Assembly: GCA_001029295.1 (NCBI GenBank)
Contig: LDXJ01000055.1
Location: forward strand, 62,001 to 126,000
Origin: Peptococcaceae bacterium CEB3
Lineage (GTDB): Bacteria; Bacillota; Desulfitobacteriia; Desulfitobacteriales; Desulfitobacteriaceae
DNA length: 64,000 bases
Direction: 5' to 3'
Numbering within the stretch: the stretch's first letter is position 1; the number at the start of each line of letters is the position of its first letter. The translations under genes were made by a program, and so were the position numbers. The notes beneath the pieces were generated by a model. It searched no databases and was not told the DNA's origin. It was given only the letters and a program-made list of their open reading frames with translations. Positions 34,525 through 44,372 of the stretch are shown here, piece after piece.

Positions 34525-34842
34525 ATGACGGAAGACGGGCTGTGGGCGGAAGCCACAGGAGAACCGGAGGGGACAGTCGAAGAACAGACCGGCACGAATC
34601 AGGCCGGGGAAGGGCGGGAACTTAGCTTCGAAGCCGGGATCGAAGACCTGGAGCGGATCGTGAAAGCCTTGGAACAGCGGGAGGTCCCTTTGGAGACTGC
34701 CTTGGCCTTGTTTAAGGAGGGGGTGGGGCTTGTCCGGCATTGTTCGCGCTTGCTCGATCAGGCCGAACAGGAGATGCGAATCCTGGTGGAAGAGGACGGG
34801 AAACTGCAAATCAAGCCAGTGGATTTCCCGTCGGAAGGATGA
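34525..34842 (+). CDS. xseB: Exodeoxyribonuclease VII small subunit
   Basis: XseB (105 aa) is longer than the usual 70-80 aa because of an acidic N-terminal extension of about 32 residues. The core SFEAGIEDLERIVKALEQREVPLETALALFKEGVGLVRHC is typical. AAGGAG nine bases upstream supports ATG at 34525. An internal start that would skip the extension has no better site. It overlaps ispA by four bases (ATGA). Confidence 0.92.
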   Translation: MTEDGLWAEATGEPEGTVEEQTGTNQAGEGRELSFEAGIEDLERIVKALEQREVPLETALALFKEGVGLVRHCSRLLDQAEQEMRILVEEDGKLQIKPVDFPSEG

Positions 34843-35717
34843 GGGCGCAAGTGTTCAAAGAGGAATTGCAGAGATATGCGACTTTAGTTGAGGATTTTCT
34901 CAACACTTTGCCCTGGGAAAAGAATGTACTCGCAGAGAGTATGAAGTATTCGCTGGCCGGCGGCGGAAAACGCATCCGGCCGGTCCTGGCCCTGGCTGCG
35001 GCCGAAATGAACGGGGGAGATGCCCGAAAGGTTTTACCCTCAGCCGCCGCGCTGGAACTCATCCACACTTATTCTTTGATTCATGATGATTTGCCGGCGA
35101 TGGATGACGACGACTACAGGCGCGGCCGCCTAAGCAATCATAAGGTTTTTGGCGAGGGGACGGCCATCTTGGCCGGGGACGCTCTTCTGACTTATGCCTT
35201 TGAGCTGCTCTCTCGGCCGGCGGATGTCGCACCCGAACTGCAGGTCCGCGTGCTGCGCGAAGTAGCGGAAGCGGCCGGTCCCCGGGGGATGGTCTATGGG
35301 CAGGTGCTTGACCTGGAAGGGGAAGGGACGAGCCTCTCTTTGGCGGAGATCGAGCGCATTCACAGGCACAAAACGGGGGCTATGCTTAAGGTGTCGGCCC
35401 GTTTGGGCGGGATTTTGGCGGGCTCGGACGAATTGCGTCTGGCGGCGTTAACCGACTATGCCCAGGCCCTGGGGTTGGCTTTTCAGATTAAAGATGATAT
35501 TTTGGATGTGGAGGGAGAGAGTGAAATCCTGGGCAAACCGGTTGGCAGCGATCAGAAGAAAGGCAAGGCTACCTATCCCTCACTCTTGGGTTTAGCCGGG
35601 GCCAGAGCACATCTCCAAAGCCAGGTGGAACAAGCGAAAGAGTCTCTCCGCTTATTCGGACAGCGTGGGGAGTTTTTGCGGGACCTGGCCGATTTTATTG
35701 CGGAACGCAGGCGCTAA
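34839..35717 (+). CDS. ispA: Geranyl/farnesyl diphosphate synthase
   Basis: This all-alpha prenyl synthase (292 aa) condenses IPP with allylic diphosphates. The first Asp-rich motif is HDDLPAMDDDDYRRG and the second FQIKDDILD; GGGKRIRPVLALAA binds IPP. The ATG overlaps the xseB stop (translational coupling). GTG at 34851 with GAGGG upstream is an alternative and would give the more usual VFKEELQRY start. Confidence 0.93.
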   Translation: MRAQVFKEELQRYATLVEDFLNTLPWEKNVLAESMKYSLAGGGKRIRPVLALAAAEMNGGDARKVLPSAAALELIHTYSLIHDDLPAMDDDDYRRGRLSNHKVFGEGTAILAGDALLTYAFELLSRPADVAPELQVRVLREVAEAAGPRGMVYGQVLDLEGEGTSLSLAEIERIHRHKTGAMLKVSARLGGILAGSDELRLAALTDYAQALGLAFQIKDDILDVEGESEILGKPVGSDQKKGKATYPSLLGLAGARAHLQSQVEQAKESLRLFGQRGEFLRDLADFIAERRR

Positions 35718-35733
35718 GGAGTGGATACACACC

Positions 35734-36168
35734 ATGTTTCCAGGGATTTTCACCAATACGATTTTGTTTTCCGCTTTGTTGGCCTGGTTCGCGGCCCAGG
35801 TGCTGAAGGTTTTCCTTCATCTGTTTTTGCACGGAAAGCTGGACTTGCAATTACTGTTCAGTTCCGGCGGCTTTCCCAGTTCGCATTCCGCCACGGTGAC
35901 TGCCCTGGCCTTCGGAATCGGCAAGTACTACGGTTGGAACTCCCCCATTTTTGCCGTGGCGGCGGTTTTTGCCATGATCGTCATGTATGATGCGGCCGGG
36001 GTAAGAAGGGCGGCGGGAAAACAAGCCGAGGTGATCAACCAGTTGGTCGAACGTTTGTATCAAGGTTCGGATCCTTCTCAGGAAAGGCTGAAGGAACTCA
36101 TCGGCCACTCTCCTTTAGAGGTCTTTGGCGGCGCTCTGGTGGGTGTGATCATAGGAACCATCGTCTGA
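35734..36168 (+). CDS. Divergent PAP2-family (DUF212) membrane protein
   Basis: This 144-aa protein has about four helices and the divergent PAP2 motifs GGFPSSHSATVTALA and MYDAAGVRRAAGKQAEVINQL. It may be a phosphatase for lipid-linked diphosphates, which fits its place next to ispA and dxs, but activity is unproven in this family. AAGGAG lies 13 bases upstream. Confidence 0.85.
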   Translation: MFPGIFTNTILFSALLAWFAAQVLKVFLHLFLHGKLDLQLLFSSGGFPSSHSATVTALAFGIGKYYGWNSPIFAVAAVFAMIVMYDAAGVRRAAGKQAEVINQLVERLYQGSDPSQERLKELIGHSPLEVFGGALVGVIIGTIV

Positions 36169-36283
36169 GCCCAGGGCAAAGATTCGCTCAGATTCCCGAG
36201 AGAATTTTCCCGGAAGGGTTGCCCGGACGTTCTTTCTGACTTCCGGCATCCGACTTCCGACTTCTGAATTGGAGGTCTCGCGT

Positions 36284-36895
36284 TTGTCGAGTCGGAAAAA
36301 ACCGAAGCTTAAGCATCTTCTTATGGTCTTCATCGTGAGTTTCCTGATCGCCTCTGTCGTGGCAGGCGGCTCTGAGGTGCTTTTGCGGCATACTTCTCTG
36401 GTTATAGCCTGGGTCTTTTTGCTGGTGGTGATTCTGGTTCACGTGATCTTCGATACTATCGGCATCGCGGCCACGGCGGCCACGGAGCCCCCGCATCACG
36501 CCCGGGCGGCGAATAAGGTCCACGGAGGAAAACAAGCGGTTGCGCTGGTTCGCCATGCCGACATGGTAGCCAATTTTGCCAACGATATAGTAGGGGACGT
36601 GACCGGCACTTTGGCCGGAGCGATGGGAGCCAGCATAGCCATGAATCTGGTGCACAGTTATCCTGAGCTGAGCCCAGGCGAAATCTGGCTCAATACCGGA
36701 ATGTTGGCTTTGATTGCGTCCGTCATGGTGACCAGCAAAGCGGTAGGTAAGTCCTTTGCCATTGAGGAGGCCAACATGATCATCGGAACTGTGGGAGGGA
36801 TCTTGGCGACGATTGAAAAGTTTACGGGCTGGAAGATTACAGAAGGAAAAAAACGAGGAGGAAAAAAGCATGGGCCTGCTCGAAAGCATTCATGA
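36284..36895 (+). CDS. Membrane protein, distantly CNNM/DUF21-like
   Basis: This 203-aa protein has about four membrane helices and a basic C-terminal tail ([15 protein letters not shown]). The middle segment ([44 protein letters not shown]) resembles the layout of DUF21/CNNM transport domains but lacks CBS domains. TTG at 36284 follows GGAGGT; the open frame begins at 36269. Its end overlaps dxs by 26 bases. Its presence just before dxs suggests a constant partner in this group; function is unknown. Confidence 0.65.
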   Translation: MSSRKKPKLKHLLMVFIVSFLIASVVAGGSEVLLRHTSLVIAWVFLLVVILVHVIFDTIGIAATAATEPPHHARAANKVHGGKQAVALVRHADMVANFANDIVGDVTGTLAGAMGASIAMNLVHSYPELSPGEIWLNTGMLALIASVMVTSKAVGKSFAIEEANMIIGTVGGILATIEKFTGWKITEGKKRGGKKHGPARKHS

Positions 36896-38789
36896 GCCAA
36901 GCGATTTACTTTCCCTGGATCCGGTACAGCTGGCCAAATTGGCAGAGGAGATCCGCCGAGAGATGATTTCGGTGGTCTCTGTCAACGGCGGTCATTTGGC
37001 GCCGAACTTGGGAGTCGTCGAACTCACTCTGGCCTTGCACCGCGCGTTCGTTACTCCTAAGGATAAAATTGTTTGGGATGTGGGGCACCAAACCTACGTG
37101 CATAAGCTGCTCACGGGACGGTTGGCCGCTTTTAAAACCCTGCGCCAATTTAACGGCTTGTCCGGATTCCCCAAACGCTCGGAAAGCGAATATGATTTTT
37201 TTGGCACCGGGCATTCCAGCACTTCCATATCCGCCGCCGTAGGCTTTGCCCAAGCACGGGATCTGCTGCACGAAAAATACCATGTCGTGGCGGTGATCGG
37301 CGACGGAGCGATGACCGGAGGGATGGCCTATGAGGCTTTGAACTATGCAGGTGAAAGAGACATGAGCCTCATCGTGGTCTTGAATGACAACGAAATGTCG
37401 ATCGCGCCGAATGTCGGTGCCATCTCCTCTTACCTCAACCGCCTGCGTACGGATCCCCGTTATGACAAGCGCAAGGCGGAGGTGGAGTATCTGCTCAAAC
37501 GCATTCCCCGCATCGGCAACAAAGTGGCGAAAGCGGCGGAAAAGGCCAAGGACGGTCTCAAGTATTTGCTCGTCCCCGGCCTCTGGTTCGAAGAACTGGG
37601 CTTTACTTATCTGGGGCCGATAGACGGCCACAATCTGGCCCTGCTGGAACAGGTATTTGAACTGGCAAAACAGAAAAAGGGTCCCGTCCTGGTTCATGTT
37701 CTAACCCGGAAAGGCAAAGGTTACTTACCGGCTGAGCAGAATCCGGATGTTTTTCACGGGGTCGGGCCTTTCAATCGGGAAACGGGGGAGGTTTTCAAAG
37801 GGACGACTCCGCCCACCTACACTCAGGTCTTTGGGGAAACGCTTTGCGCCTTGGCCCGGGAAGATGAGAAGATCGTGGCCATTACGGCCGCTATGCCCGG
37901 CGGTACCGGTCTGAATCAATTTGCGCGGGAATTTCCCCAACGTTTCTTCGACGTTGGCATAGCGGAACAACACGCGGTTACGTTTGCGGCGGGGTTGGCC
38001 TTCGGCGGGTTGAAGCCTGTCGTCGCCATCTACTCCACCTTTTACCAGAGGGCCTATGACCAAGTGCTGCACGATGTCTGCCTGCAGAAGGCCCCCGTCG
38101 TCCTGGCCATTGACCGGGCGGGAGTTGTCGGGGACGACGGTCCCACCCACCACGGGGTTTTTGACATTTCTTTTTTGCGCGTCATTCCCAACCTGACCTT
38201 TATGGCCGCGAAAGATGAAAACGAACTCAGGCATATGCTCTTTACCGCCCTGAAGCTGGATGGGCCTGTGGCTCTGCGTTATCCCAGGTCGGCCGGTCAG
38301 GGAGTCGCCCTGGAGCCGGAATTGCGGGAGATTCCCCACGGAAAAGGCGAAGTCTTGCGCGACGGAAAAGACCTGACTCTGATCAGCGCCGGGCCTCTGG
38401 TCTACACCTGCCTGGCTGCGGCCCAGGAACTGCGCCACCGCGGTTGGGAGGCGACGGTGATCAATCTGCGTTTCCTCCGGCCCCTGGATGAAGAACTGAT
38501 CATAGACTATGCCCGCCAGACAAAACACCTGATCACGGTGGAAGACCACATCCTGGACGGGGGGATGGGGAGCGCCGTGCTTGAGGTCCTGGCTGACCGC
38601 GGAGTCACGGATGTGCGGGTGGAACGATTGGGGTATGACGATTTCGTAGAGCAGGGTCCCACTGCGGTCCTACAGCAGAGCCAGGGATTGTCCGTCAAAG
38701 GGATTTTGGCGGCCGCGGATCGTCTCCTCGGTCCGGCGAGACCCTCCCGCGGCTCCCTGCACGACCTAGTCCGGCTGAAGGCCCGCTGA
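36870..38789 (+). CDS. dxs: 1-deoxy-D-xylulose-5-phosphate synthase
   Basis: DXS (639 aa) makes the first intermediate of the MEP isoprenoid pathway from pyruvate and glyceraldehyde-3-phosphate. The TPP motif is [18 protein letters not shown]...[29 protein letters not shown] and [17 protein letters not shown] are family marks. ATG at 36870 follows GAGGAGG at eight bases. It is likely in the same operon as ispA and tlyA. Confidence 0.96.
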   Translation: MGLLESIHEPSDLLSLDPVQLAKLAEEIRREMISVVSVNGGHLAPNLGVVELTLALHRAFVTPKDKIVWDVGHQTYVHKLLTGRLAAFKTLRQFNGLSGFPKRSESEYDFFGTGHSSTSISAAVGFAQARDLLHEKYHVVAVIGDGAMTGGMAYEALNYAGERDMSLIVVLNDNEMSIAPNVGAISSYLNRLRTDPRYDKRKAEVEYLLKRIPRIGNKVAKAAEKAKDGLKYLLVPGLWFEELGFTYLGPIDGHNLALLEQVFELAKQKKGPVLVHVLTRKGKGYLPAEQNPDVFHGVGPFNRETGEVFKGTTPPTYTQVFGETLCALAREDEKIVAITAAMPGGTGLNQFAREFPQRFFDVGIAEQHAVTFAAGLAFGGLKPVVAIYSTFYQRAYDQVLHDVCLQKAPVVLAIDRAGVVGDDGPTHHGVFDISFLRVIPNLTFMAAKDENELRHMLFTALKLDGPVALRYPRSAGQGVALEPELREIPHGKGEVLRDGKDLTLISAGPLVYTCLAAAQELRHRGWEATVINLRFLRPLDEELIIDYARQTKHLITVEDHILDGGMGSAVLEVLADRGVTDVRVERLGYDDFVEQGPTAVLQQSQGLSVKGILAAADRLLGPARPSRGSLHDLVRLKAR

Positions 38790-38806
38790 GAAAAGAAGGA
38801 GAAGTC

Positions 38807-39625
38807 TTGGCAAAAGGCAAAGAACGTTTGGATAGTTTGTTGGTCAGGCGCGGATTAGCCCCGAGCCGGGAAAAAGCCAAAACGTCGATTATGGCCGGCC
38901 TGGTTTTTGTGGACGGGCAAAGAGCGGATAAACCCGGGCAGGAAGTGGCCGGGGAAGCCCGCGTTGAAGTGCGGGGGGAGACGATACCTTTTGTCTCCCG
39001 TGGGGGATTAAAATTGGCCAAGGCCGTACAGGCCTTCGGGCTCTCTTTCGTCGGCCGAGTGCTCGCCGATATCGGGGCTTCGACCGGAGGATTCACGGAT
39101 TGTGCCCTGCAGAACGGGGCCGAGCGGGTCTACGCGATTGATGTGGGTTATGGGCAACTGGCCTGGAGACTCCGTACCGATCCCAGGGTGGTTACGATGG
39201 AACGGGTGAATGCCCGTTATCTGGAGGAGAGCGCCCTGCCGGAGAAAGTGGACTGGATTGTGACCGATGTTTCCTTTATTTCCTTGAGAAAGATCTTTCC
39301 GGCGATGCGTCGCATCCTTAAACCGGCCGGAGAAGTGATAGCCTTGATCAAACCCCAGTTTGAGGCGGGCCGGCAATATGTGGGTAAACACGGTGTGGTG
39401 CGGGAACCGGAGGTTCAGGAGCGCGTTATCGCGGAGGTAGTGGCGGACGCGCTGGAGTTGGGTTTTTGTCTGAAGGGCCTGGATTATTCCCCGATCCGAG
39501 GGCCGGAGGGAAATGTAGAGTACTTGATGTGGCTTGGGAACGGGCCTTCCCCGGAACCGGATCGGGAGGAAATAGCGAGAGTTGTGCGGGAGGCACAGAA
39601 GGGGACCAATAGGCATGGGCAGTGA
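38807..39625 (+). CDS. tlyA: TlyA-family rRNA 2'-O-methyltransferase
   Basis: This 272-aa protein has an N-terminal S4 RNA-binding domain (ERLDSLLVRRGLAPSREKAK...VFVDG) and an FtsJ-like SAM domain (RVLADIGASTGGFTDCALQNGA, TDVSFISL, IKPQFEAG). Homologs methylate 16S and 23S rRNA. The start is TTG at 38807 after GAAGGAG. It lies between dxs and nadK as in many Firmicutes. Confidence 0.92.
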   Translation: MAKGKERLDSLLVRRGLAPSREKAKTSIMAGLVFVDGQRADKPGQEVAGEARVEVRGETIPFVSRGGLKLAKAVQAFGLSFVGRVLADIGASTGGFTDCALQNGAERVYAIDVGYGQLAWRLRTDPRVVTMERVNARYLEESALPEKVDWIVTDVSFISLRKIFPAMRRILKPAGEVIALIKPQFEAGRQYVGKHGVVREPEVQERVIAEVVADALELGFCLKGLDYSPIRGPEGNVEYLMWLGNGPSPEPDREEIARVVREAQKGTNRHGQ

Positions 39626-40499
39626 GGATGAAAAGGGAAATCAGGGCAGGCGGGCGGAAGGGGTCGCAAGTCCGGGCTCGGGACGGCTGCGCGGGGTAGG
39701 TTTATGGATAAACGCCGCCAAACCCCATGCCAGGATGATGGCCGGGCGGATTGAAGAGTGGTTGGAAGCCGGGAAGTGGCGGCTGGTTAAGGAACCCCGG
39801 CTGATGGCGGAGGAAAAGGTAGAGTTTGTCATCTCGCTTGGGGGAGACGGAACCTTGCTGGAGGCGGCCCGCGCCATGGCCGCCCCGGGGATTCCGGTTC
39901 TCGGTGTCAATCTGGGTCGCTTGGGTTTTCTCTGCGAGATCGAAAAAGAAGAAATTTTTCCGGCGCTGACTAAGGTATTGGCCGGAGAGTACAAACTGCA
40001 GCGCCGTTTAATGCTTAACGCCGTCGCCGAGACCGCGGGCAAGACGGTTCAATATACAGTCTTGAATGATGTGGTCTTCGCCAGAGATCAGAATTGCGGT
40101 CTGGTCACCCTGCAGGCCAATCTTGCCGGAGAGCCCTCGGTCAGTTATCCTGCGGACGGTATGATCATCGCGACTCCGACCGGGTCGACCGCCTATTCCT
40201 TATCGGCCGGGGGGCCGATCGTCAGCCCGGAAGTGGAAGCGATCCTCCTCACCCCTCTGGCGGCGCATTCCTTATCGGCGCGCCCCATGATTCTCAGCTG
40301 TGACGAGGAGATCGAGATCCTGATGGCCAGGGGTGAGAAATGCCGGGTCACTTTCGACGGGCAGGAAGAACTTTACCTCCATCCGGGGGAACGGGTCAAG
40401 GTGCAAAGGTCCCCTTTGCGGGGTTTACTTATTCGCTTGGGCCGGCGGAGTTTCCCCGCCGTGGTCAGGGAGAAACTCATGGACCGTTGGCATGATTAG
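39615..40499 (+). CDS. nadK: NAD kinase
   Basis: NAD kinase (294 aa) makes NADP. The active-site motif GGDGTLLEAAR, the NE/D-type segment NDVVFARDQ and the conserved PTGSTAYSLSAGGPIVSP are present. The ATG at 39615 overlaps the tlyA end by 11 bases and gives about 25 non-conserved leading residues. A later start near VGLWINAAKPHA is possible but lacks a clear initiation codon with a ribosome site. Confidence 0.92.
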   Translation: MGSEDEKGNQGRRAEGVASPGSGRLRGVGLWINAAKPHARMMAGRIEEWLEAGKWRLVKEPRLMAEEKVEFVISLGGDGTLLEAARAMAAPGIPVLGVNLGRLGFLCEIEKEEIFPALTKVLAGEYKLQRRLMLNAVAETAGKTVQYTVLNDVVFARDQNCGLVTLQANLAGEPSVSYPADGMIIATPTGSTAYSLSAGGPIVSPEVEAILLTPLAAHSLSARPMILSCDEEIEILMARGEKCRVTFDGQEELYLHPGERVKVQRSPLRGLLIRLGRRSFPAVVREKLMDRWHD

Positions 40500-40568
40500 G
40501 GCCGACTCCTTGTGCCTGCTGAGGCCATGGTTCCTTATTGGATTCCGGTGGAAAGGAAGGGGTGGGTG

Positions 40569-41021
40569 ATGAAAACTCGCCGGCAGATGAAGATTCAGGA
40601 ACTGATCGCGCAGGAAGCCGTTCACACCCAGGAGGAATTGGCCGACAAACTGCGTCAAGCGGGATTTGAGGTCACACAAGCCACAGTGTCGCGGGACATT
40701 AAAGAATTGGGCCTGGTCAAAGTGGCCGGGCAGAACGAGGAGTACCATTATGCCCTGGCGCCGGTGAGCCACCCGATCAACTACTCCGAGCGTTTGAAAC
40801 GCTTGGCCCGCGAGGCGGTCATCAGTGTCAATTCCAGTGAAAACATCATCCTGATCCGTACCATTCCCGGAAACGCTCATGCCTTGGCCGAACTCATCGA
40901 TAACAGCGAATGGAAAGATATTATCGGCACGGTGGCGGGGGACAATACGATCTTAATGGTCGTTAAGCCCAAAGAGGCGACCCCCGCGGTGATGGCGCGC
41001 CTTGAACGGTTAATGGGTTGA
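40569..41021 (+). CDS. argR: Arginine repressor
   Basis: ArgR (150 aa) has an N-terminal winged HTH (IQELIAQEAVHTQEELADKLRQ...TQATVSRDIKELGLVKV) and a C-terminal arginine-binding/hexamer domain (RTIPGNAHALAELIDNSEWKDIIGTVAGDNTILMV). It controls arginine metabolism. GGAAGGGG lies upstream of the ATG. No arg genes are in the window, so it acts in trans. Confidence 0.94.
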   Translation: MKTRRQMKIQELIAQEAVHTQEELADKLRQAGFEVTQATVSRDIKELGLVKVAGQNEEYHYALAPVSHPINYSERLKRLAREAVISVNSSENIILIRTIPGNAHALAELIDNSEWKDIIGTVAGDNTILMVVKPKEATPAVMARLERLMG

Positions 41022-41033
41022 GGGGGCTTAAGT

Positions 41034-42722
41034 GTGCTGGTGGAATTACACGTAGAAAACTTTGGCCTGATCGAGAAGATTCGTCTGAATTTCAGTCTGG
41101 GGCTTACGGTCTTCACCGGAGAGACCGGCGCGGGGAAATCCATGCTGATCGACGCTCTCGCTGTTCTTTTGGGCGGACGGGCTTCGGCGGAACATATTCG
41201 CCACGGGCAGGGGCGGGCTACCTTGGAGGGAGTCTTTGCGGCTCTGCCCGCAAGTATCCTCAGCAGGTTGGAAGAAGCCGGCTATCCGGCTGAAGAGGGG
41301 CAGCTTTTCCTGGGCCGGGAGGTTAACAGTTCAGGCCGGAATGTTTGCCGGGTTCAGGGACGAACGCTCCCTCTCACCCTCTACCGCACCCTCTGTGCGG
41401 GACTGGTCGACATTCACGGTCAAGCGGAACATCAGTCCCTTCTGCGGCAGGAAACTCAGAGGAATCTGCTCGATGCCCTGGGTGGCCGGGAGCAACAGGA
41501 ACTCAAAGACGAGGTACAAAAGCAAGCCTCGGTTTACCGGAGTATCAGCAAGAGATTGCAAGAATTGAGCCTCTCGGAAGCCGAGCGCCAAAAACGGGTG
41601 GACATGCTGCAATTTCAATTGGACGAAATCGACCGGATCAATCCCCTCCCCGGCGAAGAGGAAAAGCTGACTGAGGAAAAAAAACGTTTAAGCAACGCGG
41701 AAAAGATCCTCAACCTGGCGGGAGAGACTTATGCCTGTCTCTATGAAGGTTCGGGGCGCGGACAAGCCGCCTATGATTTATTGGCTACCGCGCGCAAGGA
41801 TCTGGCCGAGCTCGCTCGTCTGGACGGCCGCGGCGCCGGCATGGCGGACCAGGTCGACGCGGTCTATTATAATTTGGAAGATCTGGCCGAACAGGTGAGA
41901 GCTTACCGGGAAGACTTTGACTTCGATCCGGGGAGGCTGGAGGAAATCGGGGACCGTCTGGTCCAACTGCACCGTCTGCGCAAGTACGGCGTTTCCATTG
42001 AGGAGATCCTGACGCTGCGATCCGGCCTGGTTAAGGAACTGGCGGATCTCGGCAATCTGGAGTTTCAGTTGGAGGAGGTACGCTCTCGCCAAAAGGAGGC
42101 CTTGCAATCCTACCTGGAGTTAGCCGGGCGCTTGAGCGCAAAAAGAAGGGAGGAGGCCGACAGGTTGGAAAGAGGGTTGACCGGGGAACTTTCCGGGCTG
42201 GGCTTGGAACGCAGCCGCTTAGAGGTGCGTTTCGTTCCGCGGTCCGGGGTGCATCCGGAGGGAGCGGAGGACATCGAGTTCTATTTTTCCGCCAACCCGG
42301 GTGAACCGCCGAAACCTTTGAGCAAAGTAGCTTCCGGGGGAGAGATGTCTCGTCTGATGCTCGCCCTGAAAGCGCTTCTGGCCCGGGCGGAAGAGGTGGG
42401 GACTTTTGTCTTCGATGAAGTGGACAGCGGGGTCGGGGGTCGGACGGTGCAGAAGGTCGGCGAGAAGCTCAGCCGAATCGCCCGGGAAAAACAGGTATTC
42501 TGCATTACCCATTCCGCCGCCGTGGCCGCCTTGGCGGAGGAGCACTTCGGGATTGTCAAGGAAGTTGTCAACGGGAAAACCCGGACTCTGGTGAGGCTGC
42601 TCGGTCAGGAGGAGCGGGTGGAGGAACTGGCCCGGATGCTGGGAGGGGAGGGTGAAATCTCCCGCCGCCATGCTCAGGAGCTTTGGCACTCAGGTGGCCG
42701 GCAAGCGGAAACAAAAAATTAA
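41034..42722 (+). CDS. recN: DNA repair protein RecN
   Basis: RecN (562 aa) is an SMC-like ATPase for double-strand break repair. Walker A is GETGAGKS near the N terminus, the middle is coiled coil, and the C terminus has the ABC signature SKVASGGEMSRLMLALK and Walker B FVFDEVDSGVGG. GTG at 41034 follows GAGGGGG. The argR-recN-spoIVB-spo0A order matches Bacillus. Confidence 0.95.
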   Translation: MLVELHVENFGLIEKIRLNFSLGLTVFTGETGAGKSMLIDALAVLLGGRASAEHIRHGQGRATLEGVFAALPASILSRLEEAGYPAEEGQLFLGREVNSSGRNVCRVQGRTLPLTLYRTLCAGLVDIHGQAEHQSLLRQETQRNLLDALGGREQQELKDEVQKQASVYRSISKRLQELSLSEAERQKRVDMLQFQLDEIDRINPLPGEEEKLTEEKKRLSNAEKILNLAGETYACLYEGSGRGQAAYDLLATARKDLAELARLDGRGAGMADQVDAVYYNLEDLAEQVRAYREDFDFDPGRLEEIGDRLVQLHRLRKYGVSIEEILTLRSGLVKELADLGNLEFQLEEVRSRQKEALQSYLELAGRLSAKRREEADRLERGLTGELSGLGLERSRLEVRFVPRSGVHPEGAEDIEFYFSANPGEPPKPLSKVASGGEMSRLMLALKALLARAEEVGTFVFDEVDSGVGGRTVQKVGEKLSRIAREKQVFCITHSAAVAALAEEHFGIVKEVVNGKTRTLVRLLGQEERVEELARMLGGEGEISRRHAQELWHSGGRQAETKN

Positions 42723-42875
42723 TATACCGTTTTATGCCAATACTGAAAAAATCCAGGAAATGATGGAACGCTTTTTATAGGATGAAAGACAAGTCACTTG
42801 GACACTTTAAGATTAGACTTCGCTTGATAAGGGCCGAAAAACGAGGAGAGCCGAAGGAGAAAGGGAAAAAATAAC

Positions 42876-44138
42876 ATGGAGGGTGATGGAGAGGTGAAAA
42901 CCAGAAGATTCATCGTTATTTTGAGCCTCCTTCTCTGTACCTTCCTAAGCTTCAACCCGAGCATTCAGCAGTTGGCCCAGTTTCCGGATTTCCAGACTCA
43001 AACAAAACTTGCGGCACCTGCGCTATCGGGGTTTTGGAGCCATGTGATTCAGTTTAACGAAGTGCCGGCGGTCAAGGCCCTGGCGGGTCCCACGACTCAA
43101 ACCGTTCAGCTCACCTATAAGCTTTTCGGGATCTTTCCTTTAAAGTCAAGCGAAGTTGAAGTCATGCCGGAGATGAGTCTCCTGCCCGGCGGAGAATCCA
43201 TCGGTGTCACTCTCCAATCCAAAGGGGTTATGGTTGTCGGGCAGGCGCCTGTGGTCGGTCCGGATGGGAAAAAGCATTTTCCAGCCAGAGACGCGGGGAT
43301 TGAAACCGGGGATGTCTTATTGAAGATTAATCAGGAGGAGGTGCAATCCGATCAGGAGGTGGCCAGCCTGGTGAATGACGCCGGCAGAAATCACCAAGGC
43401 CTGCAGATTACGTTCAGGCACCAGGGGCAGGTACTGGTACGGACAGTGAATCCTGTTTACTGTCCCGACGATAAACGTTTTCGAATCGGTCTCTACGTCA
43501 GGGACGCGGCGGCCGGTGTCGGCACCTTGACGTATTATGACCCGACTACCAACAAATACGGCGCCTTGGGACACGTGATCAATGATGCTGATACAAACCA
43601 GAAAATTGATGTCTCCTCCGGTCAGGTGGTCGCTTCCGACATTCACTCCATCGAAAAGGGCCGCCGAGGGCATCCCGGCGAAAAAGTAGGTTCTTTCGAC
43701 CTTGGTTCTTCCTTTAGCGGGACCATTGAGAAAAACACGCGCACCGGGATATTCGGCACCCTCCAAGGCAAATTGAAGAACCCCTACTTCTCGAAGCCCA
43801 TTCCGGTCGGCTGGCAGACCGAAGTCAAAACCGGGCCGGCAAAAATCTACACGGTTTTGCACGGGGAGAAGATTGGGGAGTACAGTATAGACATTGAACG
43901 GGTTATGTTGAACCGGACCGACAGTAAAAACATGGTTATTCGGGTCACGGATCCCAGACTGTTGGCGGAAACCGGAGGAATCGTCCAGGGGATGAGCGGC
44001 AGCCCAATCGTTCAAAACGGCAAACTCATCGGGGCGGTCACGCATGTTTTTGTCAATGACAGTTCCCGCGGCTACGGGGTCTTCATCGAAAACATGCTGC
44101 GTGATTCGGGTTTCCTCCGGGAGGGAAAAGCGGCCTAA
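42876..44138 (+). CDS. spoIVB: SpoIVB serine peptidase
   Basis: SpoIVB (420 aa) is the S55 serine protease released by the forespore that triggers pro-sigma-K processing. It has an N-terminal membrane/signal helix, a PDZ domain (about 110-200, ARDAGIETGDVLLKINQEEV) and a peptidase domain with His in GALGHVI and Ser in GMSGSPIV (about residues 372-378). ATG at 42876 is used; GTG at 42894 is an alternative. It is expected under forespore sigma control; no clear promoter was found in the 150-base gap. Confidence 0.93.
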   Translation: MEGDGEVKTRRFIVILSLLLCTFLSFNPSIQQLAQFPDFQTQTKLAAPALSGFWSHVIQFNEVPAVKALAGPTTQTVQLTYKLFGIFPLKSSEVEVMPEMSLLPGGESIGVTLQSKGVMVVGQAPVVGPDGKKHFPARDAGIETGDVLLKINQEEVQSDQEVASLVNDAGRNHQGLQITFRHQGQVLVRTVNPVYCPDDKRFRIGLYVRDAAAGVGTLTYYDPTTNKYGALGHVINDADTNQKIDVSSGQVVASDIHSIEKGRRGHPGEKVGSFDLGSSFSGTIEKNTRTGIFGTLQGKLKNPYFSKPIPVGWQTEVKTGPAKIYTVLHGEKIGEYSIDIERVMLNRTDSKNMVIRVTDPRLLAETGGIVQGMSGSPIVQNGKLIGAVTHVFVNDSSRGYGVFIENMLRDSGFLREGKAA

Positions 44139-44293
44139 AGGACTCACCGAACGGCTTTGGTTAGGCCGACCAAACCGGGGGCTTATTGCTCTTTCCTTGC
44201 CGGGAAAGGGCAAACGAGCCTCCGGCTCTAAACTCCGGTTTTTTGATCATGATTGCAAATACACAGTCGGCGGAGAAGGAATAGGATAAAAGA

Positions 44294-44300
44294 TGTCGAA
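44294..44300 (+). promoter_or_regulatory. 0A box upstream of spo0A
   Basis: TGTCGAA is an exact Spo0A-binding consensus, 72 bases before the spo0A start, consistent with autoregulation. A small stem (CGCGGA/TCCGCG) lies between it and the gene. Confidence 0.55.
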
Positions 44301-44372
44301 CAATTTAAGAGGGCATAGCGTCGCGGAATTCTCCGCGAATCGCTGCAGTTGGAGGGAAGGCGAAAAGGGAAA

